NCBI GenBank assembly: GCA_002502605.1
Contig: DAPR01000074.1
Span: 1 to 15,593 of the forward strand
Source of the DNA: Euryarchaeota archaeon UBA258
Lineage (GTDB): Archaea > Thermoplasmatota > Poseidoniia > Poseidoniales > Poseidoniaceae
DNA: 15,593 nt
Reading direction: 5' to 3'
Under the pieces are notes generated by a model. The model was not told the DNA's origin and ran no database searches. It saw nothing but the letters and a program-made list of their open reading frames with translations. Position numbers and translations under genes: made by a program. Shown here in pieces: positions 7,785 through 15,437 of the stretch; position 1 is the stretch's first letter, and each line of letters begins with the position of its first letter.

Positions 7785-7859
7785 GGGTGGTGGTTGGTGG
7801 GGTGGTTTGTCAATCCTCCCACTCAACAAAATGAAAAGCCATCACTGCATCAGAACACC

Positions 7860-8828
7860 ATGGAAGGCACCGCAGTCGTGTTGATTGTCGTCAGTGGAGG
7901 TGACATCGCATCGACCAACCAAGCTGAAGTTGTTCGGCAACTCGCCAACTGGAAGGTCATCGATGACGTCGAAGGTCAGCCTGCTCACGCATGCAATGAT
8001 GTGCGAATGTGGACGTTCCCAGATGGAGTGCTGTGGGAGGACAACCTCGACCAGCGTTGGCAAAGAGCCACAGGTGAACAAGTGACTGAGGTCATTTTTC
8101 CATCTCGACATGTGGCCCGAAGTGGGAGAGCATGTTTGACCCTCCACCCAATTGGTGTCATGCAATTGGATCCAGAATCAGAGCCACCATTTGGTGGTAA
8201 AGCAGGTGACGCACCGCCACCCTCCACCCGCCTTGGTTCGTGGTGGCGCGAATTATTATCGCGTTCATCCGATGTGGACCTAGGTGAACCGTTTGATATC
8301 TCGCTTGAAGTCACTCACCATGGCCCCTGGCTAAGCGTTCCTTCATTGTTCATCGAAGTTGGATCCACAAGCGATACTTGGGGCCACCTTGGTGCTGCAT
8401 CGCTCCTTGGCAACCTTATTCACGAAGGTCTTGGTTTGGATGGGGGTGCAGGGTTTGGATCGTGGGATGCCGTTCAGAATGCAGGCGAACCAGTCCTCAT
8501 TACGCTTGGAGGGGGCCACTACGCTCCACGCGGCAACCTCACCGCCTCTGAAGATGGTATTTGGCTTGGTCACATGCTGGCAACCTATGCCCTTCCATTC
8601 GAAGGCCAACCGGAAGAGGGCGATGAAGCATCAGGCTTTTGGAAGCAATCAATCGATGCCGCCTACGCTGCAACTCGTACCGCTTTCCCAAACGGCAACA
8701 TTGTGTTTTCAATGGATAAAAAAGCGTTCAAAGGATGGCAACGCCAAGCCATCCGTCATCACCTCTCTCAATTAGGAGTTCCATTGCTCAAACGCAATGG
8801 TGTTCTTGATTTGGTCCAATCATCTTGA
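7860..8828 (+). CDS. dtdA: D-aminoacyl-tRNA deacylase, archaeal/plant type (DtdA/DTD2)
   Basis: The enzyme hydrolyses D-amino acids wrongly attached to tRNA, a proofreading step in translation. The 322-residue product has the conserved blocks of the DTD2/GEK1 family: an N-terminal VVSGGDIAS segment, SRHVARSGRACLTLHPIG at 82-99, THHGPWLSVPSLFIEVGST at 152-170 with SDTW following, and GGGHYAPR at 217-224, whose His and Arg belong to the likely active or metal site. It is somewhat longer than typical members (about 250-290), partly from an inserted loop at about 103-125. I chose ATG 7860; an earlier in-frame start at 7794 adds 22 residues that run against the divergent neighbour. There is no SD and a weak AT-rich stretch about 27 bases upstream, so the mRNA may be leaderless. 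The stop overlaps the next start as TGATG. Confidence 0.93.
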   Translation: MEGTAVVLIVVSGGDIASTNQAEVVRQLANWKVIDDVEGQPAHACNDVRMWTFPDGVLWEDNLDQRWQRATGEQVTEVIFPSRHVARSGRACLTLHPIGVMQLDPESEPPFGGKAGDAPPPSTRLGSWWRELLSRSSDVDLGEPFDISLEVTHHGPWLSVPSLFIEVGSTSDTWGHLGAASLLGNLIHEGLGLDGGAGFGSWDAVQNAGEPVLITLGGGHYAPRGNLTASEDGIWLGHMLATYALPFEGQPEEGDEASGFWKQSIDAAYAATRTAFPNGNIVFSMDKKAFKGWQRQAIRHHLSQLGVPLLKRNGVLDLVQSS

Positions 8829-9871
8829 TGCTTCAATCATCGAAGCAAAAACCCTCAAGAGTCTCCTGTGCTGACAGCCCAATGGGTGAAGGCATGGTCG
8901 GACTTTTTTCGAAGACAGTCGTCGCCGCTACCGTCCGGATGCCTAAATGGTTCGTCGGGTGGGTTTCAAGACGGTATGTGGCAGGGCCAACCCTCGAGGA
9001 TGCGGTGAGCGTGATGAAGCGCCTGAGCGCTGAGGGTGCCTGCTTCACCGTCGATGTGCTCGGTGAAGAGATCACCAACCTTGATCAAGCACACTTTTTC
9101 TTCGAAGAATATGTTCGTGTTCTTGACGCGATTCGAACCCATAACCTCGACGCGAACCTCTCCATAAAACCAACAGCTTTTGGGTTGCTTATCGACCGGG
9201 AAAAGGGCATGGAAAACATCGAGAAGTTGGTCAGAATGGCGCATGAGCAATCGATGTTTGTTCGTTTAGATATGGAAGACCACCGCGTGACAAGCGATAC
9301 CATTCAAGTTGTGCTCGATTTACACAAGCAGGGACTAACGAATGTTGGCACAGTGTTGCAGGGGCGGTTGTTTCGTACCTTGGATGACATCAATGCTCTT
9401 GAAGTCGAACTTGGCCCGGCCGCAGATTATCGAATTTGCAAAGGGATTTACCTCGAACCAGAAGACATCGCTTACACGGGGTATCAGGACATCGTCGACT
9501 CCACCAACGCATGCATTGACAGAATGCTTTTGGCTGGTTCCTATTGTTCAATAGCGAGCCATGATTTGCCGGTCGTGGATTATGCATTGGAAGCACTCAC
9601 ATCGCATGGTATGGGGCCCGGTATTCCTGATCCACGTTCAAACGCAGGACCACAAAGGGATGCGAAAGGGCCAGGTTATGAATTCCAAATGCTGCTTGGC
9701 GTACGGGGACCTTTGCGTCGCAAGTTAGCCAAGGAGGGTCACAGGACACGCGTGTACATTCCTTATGGAGAAAAGTGGTACGAATACAGCATTCGTCGCT
9801 TGAAGGAAAATCCGACCGTCGGGGCTCAGGTGGCTAAGGCATTTTTGATGCCCTGGACCAATCGCCCATAA
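8828..9871 (+). CDS. Proline dehydrogenase (FAD-dependent)
   Basis: This catalyses oxidation of L-proline to 1-pyrroline-5-carboxylate using FAD, the first step of proline catabolism to glutamate. The 347-residue product has the monofunctional PRODH TIM-barrel motifs in order: LSIKPTAFG (111-119), VRLDMED (145-151), VLQGRLFRT (176-184), RICKGIYLEP (202-211), IASHD (242-246), EFQMLLGVRG (285-294), and the substrate-binding end RVYIPYGEKWYEY with Arg323-Arg324. ATG 8828 overlaps the dtdA stop (TGATG), favouring coupled translation. ATG 8882 (MGEGMVGLF...) gives an N-terminus closer to the family norm and cannot be excluded. No P5C dehydrogenase gene is in the window. The stop TAA abuts the stop of the convergent zinc-protein gene with no spacer. 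Confidence 0.94.
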   Translation: MLQSSKQKPSRVSCADSPMGEGMVGLFSKTVVAATVRMPKWFVGWVSRRYVAGPTLEDAVSVMKRLSAEGACFTVDVLGEEITNLDQAHFFFEEYVRVLDAIRTHNLDANLSIKPTAFGLLIDREKGMENIEKLVRMAHEQSMFVRLDMEDHRVTSDTIQVVLDLHKQGLTNVGTVLQGRLFRTLDDINALEVELGPAADYRICKGIYLEPEDIAYTGYQDIVDSTNACIDRMLLAGSYCSIASHDLPVVDYALEALTSHGMGPGIPDPRSNAGPQRDAKGPGYEFQMLLGVRGPLRRKLAKEGHRTRVYIPYGEKWYEYSIRRLKENPTVGAQVAKAFLMPWTNRP

Positions 9872-10648
9872 TCAGCGGCGAGGTTGTTTCTTCCGCTTGT
9901 TGTTCGGCTGGACGCCTTTCTTGATGATTTCTTTCGGCAGGACAGGGTTTGGATTGAACCCTAATCGTCCTTCCTTCCATGCTTGACGCCGTTCTCTAGG
10001 CGTGCGGGGTTCGAAATACTCTGGGTTCGGAGGTTCATGGAGGTACATTCGCTTGATGTCGGGTGCATCAACTGTGCCTCGCATGGTTCGCCCGCGGCCT
10101 GTATGAATCGCTCGAATCCTCCATGTATGGCCATCCACTTCAATTAATTTGCTCGCAGTGTACTTTGTTTCCTCTGAGACAATAAGCACATCGGCTTCAG
10201 AATCCTCGCCGCGTGTCATGGTGATTTTGACTCGAACCATATCGCAACGCAATGCCGATGCCCGTGCGATAAGGCTGGCTTCCGCCCGCTTTGCTTTCTT
10301 ACCGTTCTTCAACTCGATTTGGTTGATCTTCCACAACTTGTCACCATCTTTGAACACATCTTCAAGTTCGATCATTTCATCTGCATCAATCTCCAAACGT
10401 GAGGTGCGTGATGACGGTCCTTCGGTGAGAATGAATGGAATGTCTACGACTGGAGGTGGACGCAAGTGGACGGTGTGGACCTTTGAACAATCAATGCATT
10501 TCAGGAGATAATCCATTCCTTTGCCCTTTGCTTTTTCCTTGAGGATTTCGTGGCCTGTGAGTTCATCACAAACAGGACAATGAACCGCATTCTCCAAGAA
10601 GACTTCTTCCTCTTCAAAGAAATCATCCATTTCTTCAGCCTCGTCCAT
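9872..10648 (-). CDS. HVO_0476-family zinc protein
   Basis: The 258-residue product from ATG 10648 starts with an acidic stretch (MDEAEEMDDFFEEEEVF), then a four-Cys zinc site: Cys24/Cys27 (HCPVC) and Cys51/Cys54 (CIDC). It continues with a mixed alpha/beta body containing repeated beta-strand modules, and ends in a basic tail with NNKRKKQPRR. This layout resembles the archaeal HVO_0476 zinc-finger family, whose role is not established; nucleic-acid binding is plausible from the basic tail but is inference. GGGGAG lies about four bases before ATG 10648. A GTG start at 10693 would add 15 residues without an SD. It is divergent from the methyltransferase gene, with 101 bases between. Confidence 0.85.
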   Translation of the reverse strand: MDEAEEMDDFFEEEEVFLENAVHCPVCDELTGHEILKEKAKGKGMDYLLKCIDCSKVHTVHLRPPPVVDIPFILTEGPSSRTSRLEIDADEMIELEDVFKDGDKLWKINQIELKNGKKAKRAEASLIARASALRCDMVRVKITMTRGEDSEADVLIVSEETKYTASKLIEVDGHTWRIRAIHTGRGRTMRGTVDAPDIKRMYLHEPPNPEYFEPRTPRERRQAWKEGRLGFNPNPVLPKEIIKKGVQPNNKRKKQPRR

Positions 10649-10737
10649 GATGCTCCCCAATGTAAGCGCGGAATCACTCTCGTTTGAAGTCACCGGCCAC
10701 GACTTGGGTTGATGCGAGGCTTCAAGGGGAAGTCATT

Positions 10738-10742
10738 GGAGG
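10738..10742 (+). promoter_or_regulatory. Ribosome binding site deciding the methyltransferase start
   Basis: GGAGG sits seven bases before ATG 10750. It supports this start over the upstream in-frame TTG at 10684, which would overlap the divergent gene's alternative GTG start. Confidence 0.65.
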
Positions 10743-10749
10743 GGTGAAC

Positions 10750-11493
10750 ATGGTCACATCGGACGAGCCCTCTGCCTTGGTCAACAAGGAGGAGGTTCTT
10801 GCTCAATTGCTGACGGCGGACCCACAACGCAATCGGGACGAGCCCGAAATTGCGGCGAACATCAGCACGCAATTACAACACATGGGACTCTCAACATGGT
10901 CCATTTCCGCACACCGACGTTTGAGGGATGCACTGGGTCGGCTCAAACCAAACCGTGTCATAGAAGTCGGCGGTGGAATTGGTCATCGTTCGGCATGGAT
11001 TTATGATTTATTTGTCGTTGATGGGTACACTCCAGAGCGCTATGACATCATTGAAAATGGAGCGAAATTTGCAGTGATTCTTCATCGTTTGATGACCCGT
11101 CATAAGGCAGAAAGGTACACCAAGATCGTTGTTGGGGTTCTCGATGCTCTCGTTGGTGAAACTCTTGCTTGGAAAGCAGCCTCTTCCACTGGTTTGGAAG
11201 TAGGAGATTCTCCAATTCAACCAGAAGCCGATGCCATCATTGTCGATGGGATTTCTGCAGTCAGGGCGAAGAATGTGGAACTCATGCTGCCTTTCTTAGC
11301 GCCAGGGGGGGTGTTGTTCACAATGGAACCAGATATGCCAATGGGTGATGTTGACCCTGATGATGAACAAGGTATGGCGCTTGTTGAAGGGTTCAATGCT
11401 TGGATTGAATTGATTCAATCCTCAAACGAAACTCATCACATTGGATTTATGCCACTCTTTGGCGGAACCCTCGTCGCTATGATTCCGCGGTGA
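10750..11493 (+). CDS. Class I SAM-dependent methyltransferase (O-methyltransferase-like)
   Basis: The 247-residue product has a Rossmann-fold methyltransferase core. Motif I is RVIEVGGGIGHRSAW (69-83), the glycine-rich SAM loop. A middle acidic-hydrophobic motif is DAIIVDG (161-167), and the motif before the last strands is LAPGGVLFT (183-191). The order and the N-terminal helical cap (1-60) resemble small O-methyltransferases of the caffeoyl-CoA type, but the usual metal-binding residues cannot be confirmed by eye, so the substrate is unknown. It is a single gene divergent from the zinc-protein gene. Its 3' end overlaps the convergent subtilase by 17 bases. Confidence 0.85.
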   Translation: MVTSDEPSALVNKEEVLAQLLTADPQRNRDEPEIAANISTQLQHMGLSTWSISAHRRLRDALGRLKPNRVIEVGGGIGHRSAWIYDLFVVDGYTPERYDIIENGAKFAVILHRLMTRHKAERYTKIVVGVLDALVGETLAWKAASSTGLEVGDSPIQPEADAIIVDGISAVRAKNVELMLPFLAPGGVLFTMEPDMPMGDVDPDDEQGMALVEGFNAWIELIQSSNETHHIGFMPLFGGTLVAMIPR

Positions 11494-12745
11494 TGGATTC
11501 AGGGGGTGGATTCGCCGCCTCAATGAGGGCTTTGATCTGGAGCAAGCCATAGCCGTAATTATCGTCATGCCCCTCTTGGTTGGCCTTCGGAAGGGATGAT
11601 TGCTGAATCCATTGCTTCACCTGATTGATGCTTGAAATGTCACCTTGGGAGCCATTTGCTGCGAGTTCTGGGTTGTTTTGAAGAAGCAGTGCAATCGCAC
11701 CTGTCACGTAAACTGTAGCAGCACTTGTTCCATCACTGAGCGACCAAGTTCCCTCTTTATTGATGACCGCTACTGATTCAGCTGGCGCAACAAGTTCTGG
11801 TTTTTTGTGAGGATCCGAGCGTGGAGTGATGATGGGCAATGGCCACAATCGACCGTTGTTGTCACCAACCGACGAGCCTTCCCAATGGGTTCCCGATTGG
11901 GTGACCCCACCGACGCAAATGACCGCCGTTTCACTGCATGGAGTCGCTACATCGCCATCATCGCCTTCGCCCCCATCATTGCCGGCAGCCGCAATGACAT
12001 AGATTCCCGATTCAACAGCGTCTTCTGCTGCCTGGGCAGAGGAACGTTCTGCACCAAAATTAAACGGAAGAAGGCCTGGGGCGCCGCCTAATGAAAGTGA
12101 AATAATGTGAGCACCGTTTTCTGCACACCAGTCAATGGCCTCAGCGACAACTGCATCATCGCCCGATCCATTTGCAGCAAGGGCTTTGGCGACAAGGAGG
12201 GTGACATCTGGAGCGATGCCTTTCATCCAGCCGTCAGCAACAAGAATACCAGCCATGCTTGTGCCATGACCGTGATCATCGTATGGAAGGTTTGCATTAC
12301 CAACAAAATCCTTCCATTTGGAAACCCGTAGGTTGTCCAAATCTTGGTGGTCTTTGTTGAGTCCCGAGTCCACAATGCACACCGTCACACCAGCACCCGT
12401 CAAACTCACCTTGTTTGCTTGAATCAAATCATCGTAAATTTCCTGTGATTCAAGGGCGGCGGCTCCGGGTCGGTATCCTGTTAACTCCGCACCATCAAAT
12501 ATGACAAAACCGACGTAGGCAAGACTTGCAATCATGATGAGTGATAGGCTGAAACTGACAATCTTTTTGGCGATTGCAATATCGCCCTCAAGGGCTGTTG
12601 TGTGTTGTGCTTGACCGGTCGTTGCACCATTGCCTGGTAGGCTGGCCATTGATTCTGAAATCGGAGGCAGAGGTGGTAATGGGGATGAAGATGGAGTGTC
12701 TTCATTCGATGCAGTCACATCGCTCCATTCGGATTGTTTGGACAT
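11477..12745 (-). CDS. Membrane-anchored subtilisin-like serine protease (S8 family)
   Basis: The 422-residue product has a Pro/Ser-rich cytosolic N-terminus (1-55), one membrane segment at about 60-83 and an external S8 domain. The catalytic residues are visible: Asp126 in VCIVDSGLN, His160 in HGHGTSMAG, oxyanion Asn256 in AAAGNDGG, and Ser341 in DGTSAATVYVTGA. The serine motif differs from the common GTSMAAPHVAG: the MAAP block is replaced by AATVY. There is no clear propeptide or classical signal peptide, so a type II membrane topology with the protease outside is most likely. ATG 12745 lies five bases after the sufS stop, so the gene probably shares its transcript. A TTG at 12754 is an unlikely alternative. 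No SD is seen. Substrate unknown; maturation of surface proteins is possible. Confidence 0.9.
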   Translation of the reverse strand: MSKQSEWSDVTASNEDTPSSSPLPPLPPISESMASLPGNGATTGQAQHTTALEGDIAIAKKIVSFSLSLIMIASLAYVGFVIFDGAELTGYRPGAAALESQEIYDDLIQANKVSLTGAGVTVCIVDSGLNKDHQDLDNLRVSKWKDFVGNANLPYDDHGHGTSMAGILVADGWMKGIAPDVTLLVAKALAANGSGDDAVVAEAIDWCAENGAHIISLSLGGAPGLLPFNFGAERSSAQAAEDAVESGIYVIAAAGNDGGEGDDGDVATPCSETAVICVGGVTQSGTHWEGSSVGDNNGRLWPLPIITPRSDPHKKPELVAPAESVAVINKEGTWSLSDGTSAATVYVTGAIALLLQNNPELAANGSQGDISSINQVKQWIQQSSLPKANQEGHDDNYGYGLLQIKALIEAANPPPESITAES

Positions 12746-12750
12746 GATGA

Positions 12751-13968
12751 TCAACTGAAGGCTTGGACTGCTTCCTCAAAGGTATCGGCAAACAATTTGA
12801 CTTCCTCTTCGGTGTTGTAAAAATATGCTGATGCCCTGAGCGAGCCATTTTCATGACCTCGGTTGTTGAACCAAGAATGGACACAATGCTGTCCGCTCCG
12901 AACCATGACCCCTGCTGCTTCATCCAAAAGGAGAGCGATGTCATGGGCGGGTAAGTCGTTCATGAGGATCGAGCAAATCCCTCCTCGCTGGCCTGCATCT
13001 TCTGGCCCAATGATGTCCACTCCGCTCAAACCGCTCACGGTTTTACTCATGATTCGGTTGAGCTTAATCTCGTGTTCCTTGACTTGGTTCATGTCGAGGT
13101 TGGAGAGGTAATCGATGGCAGCACCCGTTGCTACCATTCCCGCAAAGTGACCCAAGCCACCTTCGAAGCGGGCGGGTGGTGCTGCCCATTCGAGGCCATC
13201 ATAGTGAGATGTTTGGACCGTTTGACCACCGCCTTGGATGGTGCGCAGTTCGTCAAGGAGTTCGTAACGGCCCCACAAACCACCCATCCCAGAAGGTCCG
13301 CACATTTTGTGGATGGAGAACGCAAGGAAGTCGATATCTAACGCTTGAACGTCCACATTCATGTGCGGTGTTGATTGTGCGCCATCCACGCAAATTAATG
13401 CCCCATGGTCGTGGGTGATTTTGGCAATTTCCTTGATTGGAATCGAGATCCCATCGAGGTTGCCAACATGGCTTACAGAAACCATCTTCAAATTGTCTCC
13501 AGCATCAGCACAGGCTGCTTCAAAGGCCTCCATGTCGAAGGTGTTGTCTTGGCGTGATGCAACCACTCGATGGTCGATACCCTGCTCTTGTTCAAGTTGA
13601 AGCCATGGCACGAGGTTGGAGTTGTGTTCTCGGTCGGTCGTAAGGACAACATCTCCTTTTTCCCACTTCATGCCGTGGGCAACCTGATTCAAGGATTGTG
13701 TTGCGTTGCGGGTGAACACCATTTCCTTGTGGCTTTCAGCGTTCAAGAACTTGGCAAGTTTAGCCCTCGATGCCGATGTGGCTTGGGATACTTTTGTTCC
13801 ATAGCGGTGCACAGAACGACCGCCACAACCGGGGCCTTTGGTGTAGTATTCATGAATCGCATCAACGACAGAATCGGGCTTTAGGGTGACACATGCGTTG
13901 TCCAAATACGCAGGAGGGTTGTCATCACGAAGGGTCGGGAAATCTTCTCTTAGTTCGCTAAAATTCAT
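12751..13968 (-). CDS. sufS: Cysteine desulfurase, SufS/class V aminotransferase type
   Basis: This PLP enzyme removes sulfur from L-cysteine as a protein persulfide, for Fe-S cluster or other thiol biosynthesis. The 405-residue product has all main elements: REHNSN with His115, VDGAQ at 194-198 (Asp195 and Gln198 contact PLP), the Schiff-base Lys221 in SIHKMCGPSGMGGLWGR, and the persulfide Cys362 in VRSGQHCVHSW. The C-terminal RASAYFYNTEEEV is typical of the SufS group. The start is ATG 13968, with GGAGG (13976-13980, minus strand) seven bases upstream; the ATG overlaps the stop of the preceding membrane gene as TGATG. Two upstream GTG codons are less likely. No SufBCD or SufU scaffold genes lie in the window. 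Selenocysteine lyase activity is an alternative within the family. Confidence 0.93.
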   Translation of the reverse strand: MNFSELREDFPTLRDDNPPAYLDNACVTLKPDSVVDAIHEYYTKGPGCGGRSVHRYGTKVSQATSASRAKLAKFLNAESHKEMVFTRNATQSLNQVAHGMKWEKGDVVLTTDREHNSNLVPWLQLEQEQGIDHRVVASRQDNTFDMEAFEAACADAGDNLKMVSVSHVGNLDGISIPIKEIAKITHDHGALICVDGAQSTPHMNVDVQALDIDFLAFSIHKMCGPSGMGGLWGRYELLDELRTIQGGGQTVQTSHYDGLEWAAPPARFEGGLGHFAGMVATGAAIDYLSNLDMNQVKEHEIKLNRIMSKTVSGLSGVDIIGPEDAGQRGGICSILMNDLPAHDIALLLDEAAGVMVRSGQHCVHSWFNNRGHENGSLRASAYFYNTEEEVKLFADTFEEAVQAFS

Positions 13969-15104
13969 CACCACGCCTCCACGTCAGAAAGGAAATCCAT
14001 AACGGGTGCATTGATCCCGCATGATGGACAGTCATACCGAGTTGGTGCAGCGGCTTTACAACTTGAGCACGTGCCTCCAATGGTGCATGTTTTCGAACAC
14101 CCTTCGGTCGGGCATGGCAATTGAATTTCTCCAGATTTGTTGCGTGTGATCGCAACTGGAGCCTCACATTCTGGACAGGTAGAATCACTGTGCACACTGG
14201 GTTCTTGAGATGAATCAGAGAGTTCTTGATTTGCCAATAATGCCGCTCGAACTTGAACCACAGTGTCCTGTCCAAGCATTCGCTGCGGGTACCAAATGAC
14301 AAGCATGAATATTGGAATAGACACCAGGCCTGCCATCAGGTGGAGGACGAGCGTGAAGGTTCCCACATCCAAACGGTCAGCCACGAAATGTGTTCCAGCC
14401 CATGCAGAGAACATCGTGCTTCCAGTCCATGAAACCAACATGAATCCCCAGCCCATCAACGAATGTTCGGCCATCTCCATTTCCATCAATCGCACATCTT
14501 CATGCAGATGGTATTCCTCGATGTGAAGGTCTCTTGTTTCGAGCACTGCCTTCCAGAAAAAGTAGATGAAAAAGAAGACCATCAGGACAATTAATGTCCC
14601 CATCATGGTATCCGAGAGGACCAAGTTCTGGGGGAAATTAGGATTGGCTTGATGGTAGAGAATTTGGGCAAGAACGAAGCAATTCCAAAACACAAGCAAC
14701 CAGATGGCATTTGTCCTCATGATTGGAAACATGCTCCAAATCTGGACGGCGAACCACACCCATAGGATCATCGAGATTAACATCTGTAGGAAGACAACAC
14801 CGGATAAGGACTGAATGCCTTCTGTACCGATTTGCATTGGGTCGCCACCACTCATCACTTCCGTGGAGAGTGAACCGAGGAGAAACGCGATGGCACCAAC
14901 GGCCATTGTGATCCAATGCTTTCGCTCCCATTCATGAAGCGCCAAACGGGTCGTGAACATCAGTTGAGTTTGCAGCACGTCGATTGTTTTTCCAAACCGA
15001 TGAATGCTGGCAAATGAGAAGTAAGGGTCAAAATCCCTCAAGCGAAATGGCATTTCACCATGATCGCCGTCGGCGTTCATTTCACCAGCGACCCCCTCGC
15101 TCAT
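13968..15104 (-). CDS. Six-helix membrane protein with C-terminal cysteine-rich zinc-ribbon domain, unknown function
   Basis: No named family recognised. The 378-residue product has a hydrophilic N-terminus (1-60), six probable membrane segments (about 64-84, 97-125, 131-152, 163-187, 214-238, 247-271), a linker, and a C-terminal cysteine-rich domain. That domain has nine cysteines (310, 313, 331, 336, 340, 346, 349, 359, 362) arranged as CPEC, CPTEGC, CSSC and CPSC. This could be two zinc ribbons with one spare Cys. A His/Glu-rich loop (HIEEYHLHEDVRLMEMEMAEH, about 193-214) lies between helices 4 and 5. It is the first gene of an operon with sufS (TGATG overlap) and the subtilase. ATG 15104 is the start used. 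Candidate roles such as sensing, metal handling or scaffolding cannot be chosen from sequence. Confidence 0.82.
   Translation of the reverse strand: MSEGVAGEMNADGDHGEMPFRLRDFDPYFSFASIHRFGKTIDVLQTQLMFTTRLALHEWERKHWITMAVGAIAFLLGSLSTEVMSGGDPMQIGTEGIQSLSGVVFLQMLISMILWVWFAVQIWSMFPIMRTNAIWLLVFWNCFVLAQILYHQANPNFPQNLVLSDTMMGTLIVLMVFFFIYFFWKAVLETRDLHIEEYHLHEDVRLMEMEMAEHSLMGWGFMLVSWTGSTMFSAWAGTHFVADRLDVGTFTLVLHLMAGLVSIPIFMLVIWYPQRMLGQDTVVQVRAALLANQELSDSSQEPSVHSDSTCPECEAPVAITRNKSGEIQLPCPTEGCSKTCTIGGTCSSCKAAAPTRYDCPSCGINAPVMDFLSDVEAW
13976..13980 (-). promoter_or_regulatory. Ribosome binding site deciding the sufS start
   Basis: GGAGG on the minus strand is seven bases before ATG 13968, inside the last codons of the membrane gene. 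It favours the ATG over two GTG codons just upstream. Confidence 0.6.
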
Positions 15105-15161
15105 GCACTGGCTAAGAGGTCACCCTATGAGTTCTTTCGCTCCGTCCCTCTCCGTTCTTCA

Positions 15162-15174
15162 TTGGTATTTTTCC
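15162..15174 (-). promoter_or_regulatory. Candidate promoter of the membrane protein-sufS-subtilase operon
   Basis: On the minus strand GGAAAAATACC is the best AT-rich element upstream of ATG 15104. A start about 25 bases downstream would give a short leader of roughly 35 nt. The match to a TATA box is weak, and there is no visible SD. Confidence 0.25.
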
Positions 15175-15181
15175 GTGAGCA

Positions 15182-15187
15182 TTAAAC
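15182..15187 (+). promoter_or_regulatory. Candidate TATA box of the tRNA gene
   Basis: ATTAAA is centred about 30 bases before the first tRNA base, the usual place for an archaeal tRNA promoter. Confidence 0.4.
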
Positions 15188-15213
15188 GCAGAAGGCAAGT
15201 GGGCGGGTTACAA

Positions 15214-15299
15214 GCCGAGATCGCATAGCCTGGTAGTGCGCGCGACTGGAAATCGCGTGGGCCCGTCCCTCGGGAGTTCAAATCTCTCTCTCGGCGCCA
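15214..15299 (+). tRNA. tRNA-Ser(GGA)
   Basis: A class II tRNA folds with a seven-pair acceptor stem (GCCGAGA with TCTCGGC), a four-pair D stem (GCAT/GTGC, one G-T), anticodon stem CGCGA/TCGCG and loop CTGGAAA with anticodon GGA at 15248-15250. A 14-nt variable arm has a GGG/CCC stem, and the T stem is GGGAG/CTCTC around TTCAAAT. The discriminator is G (15296), as expected for serine in archaea, and CCA is encoded at 15297-15299. GGA reads UCC and UCU serine codons. No intron is present. A C at position 9 is less usual, but the fold is otherwise standard. Confidence 0.95.
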
Positions 15300-15409
15300 T
15301 TTACCCAGTCCTCACTGGAGCCAATGCGTCTGTAAAGACTTCAATTTGAGAGGCCTCATCGAACCTTTTGACCAAAATTGACGGCTGTCTTCAATGAACC
15401 GGGTTAAGA

Positions 15410-15416
15410 ATTTAAA
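15410..15416 (+). promoter_or_regulatory. Candidate TATA box for the channel gene, leaderless arrangement
   Basis: ATTTAAA is centred about 25 bases before ATG 15438, the distance expected if transcription begins at or next to the start codon. No SD is visible between them. Confidence 0.45.
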
Positions 15417-15437
15417 CAACCAAGGCCTCGATTGGTT

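Noticed and set aside
12863..13884. Several plus-strand frames opposite sufS
   Set aside because: Shadows of the well-supported cysteine desulfurase on the minus strand.
15300..15437. Possible small RNA or gene between tRNA-Ser and the channel gene
   Set aside because: The 138-base gap shows no stable long hairpin and no convincing frame; only a TATA-like element for the channel gene was found.
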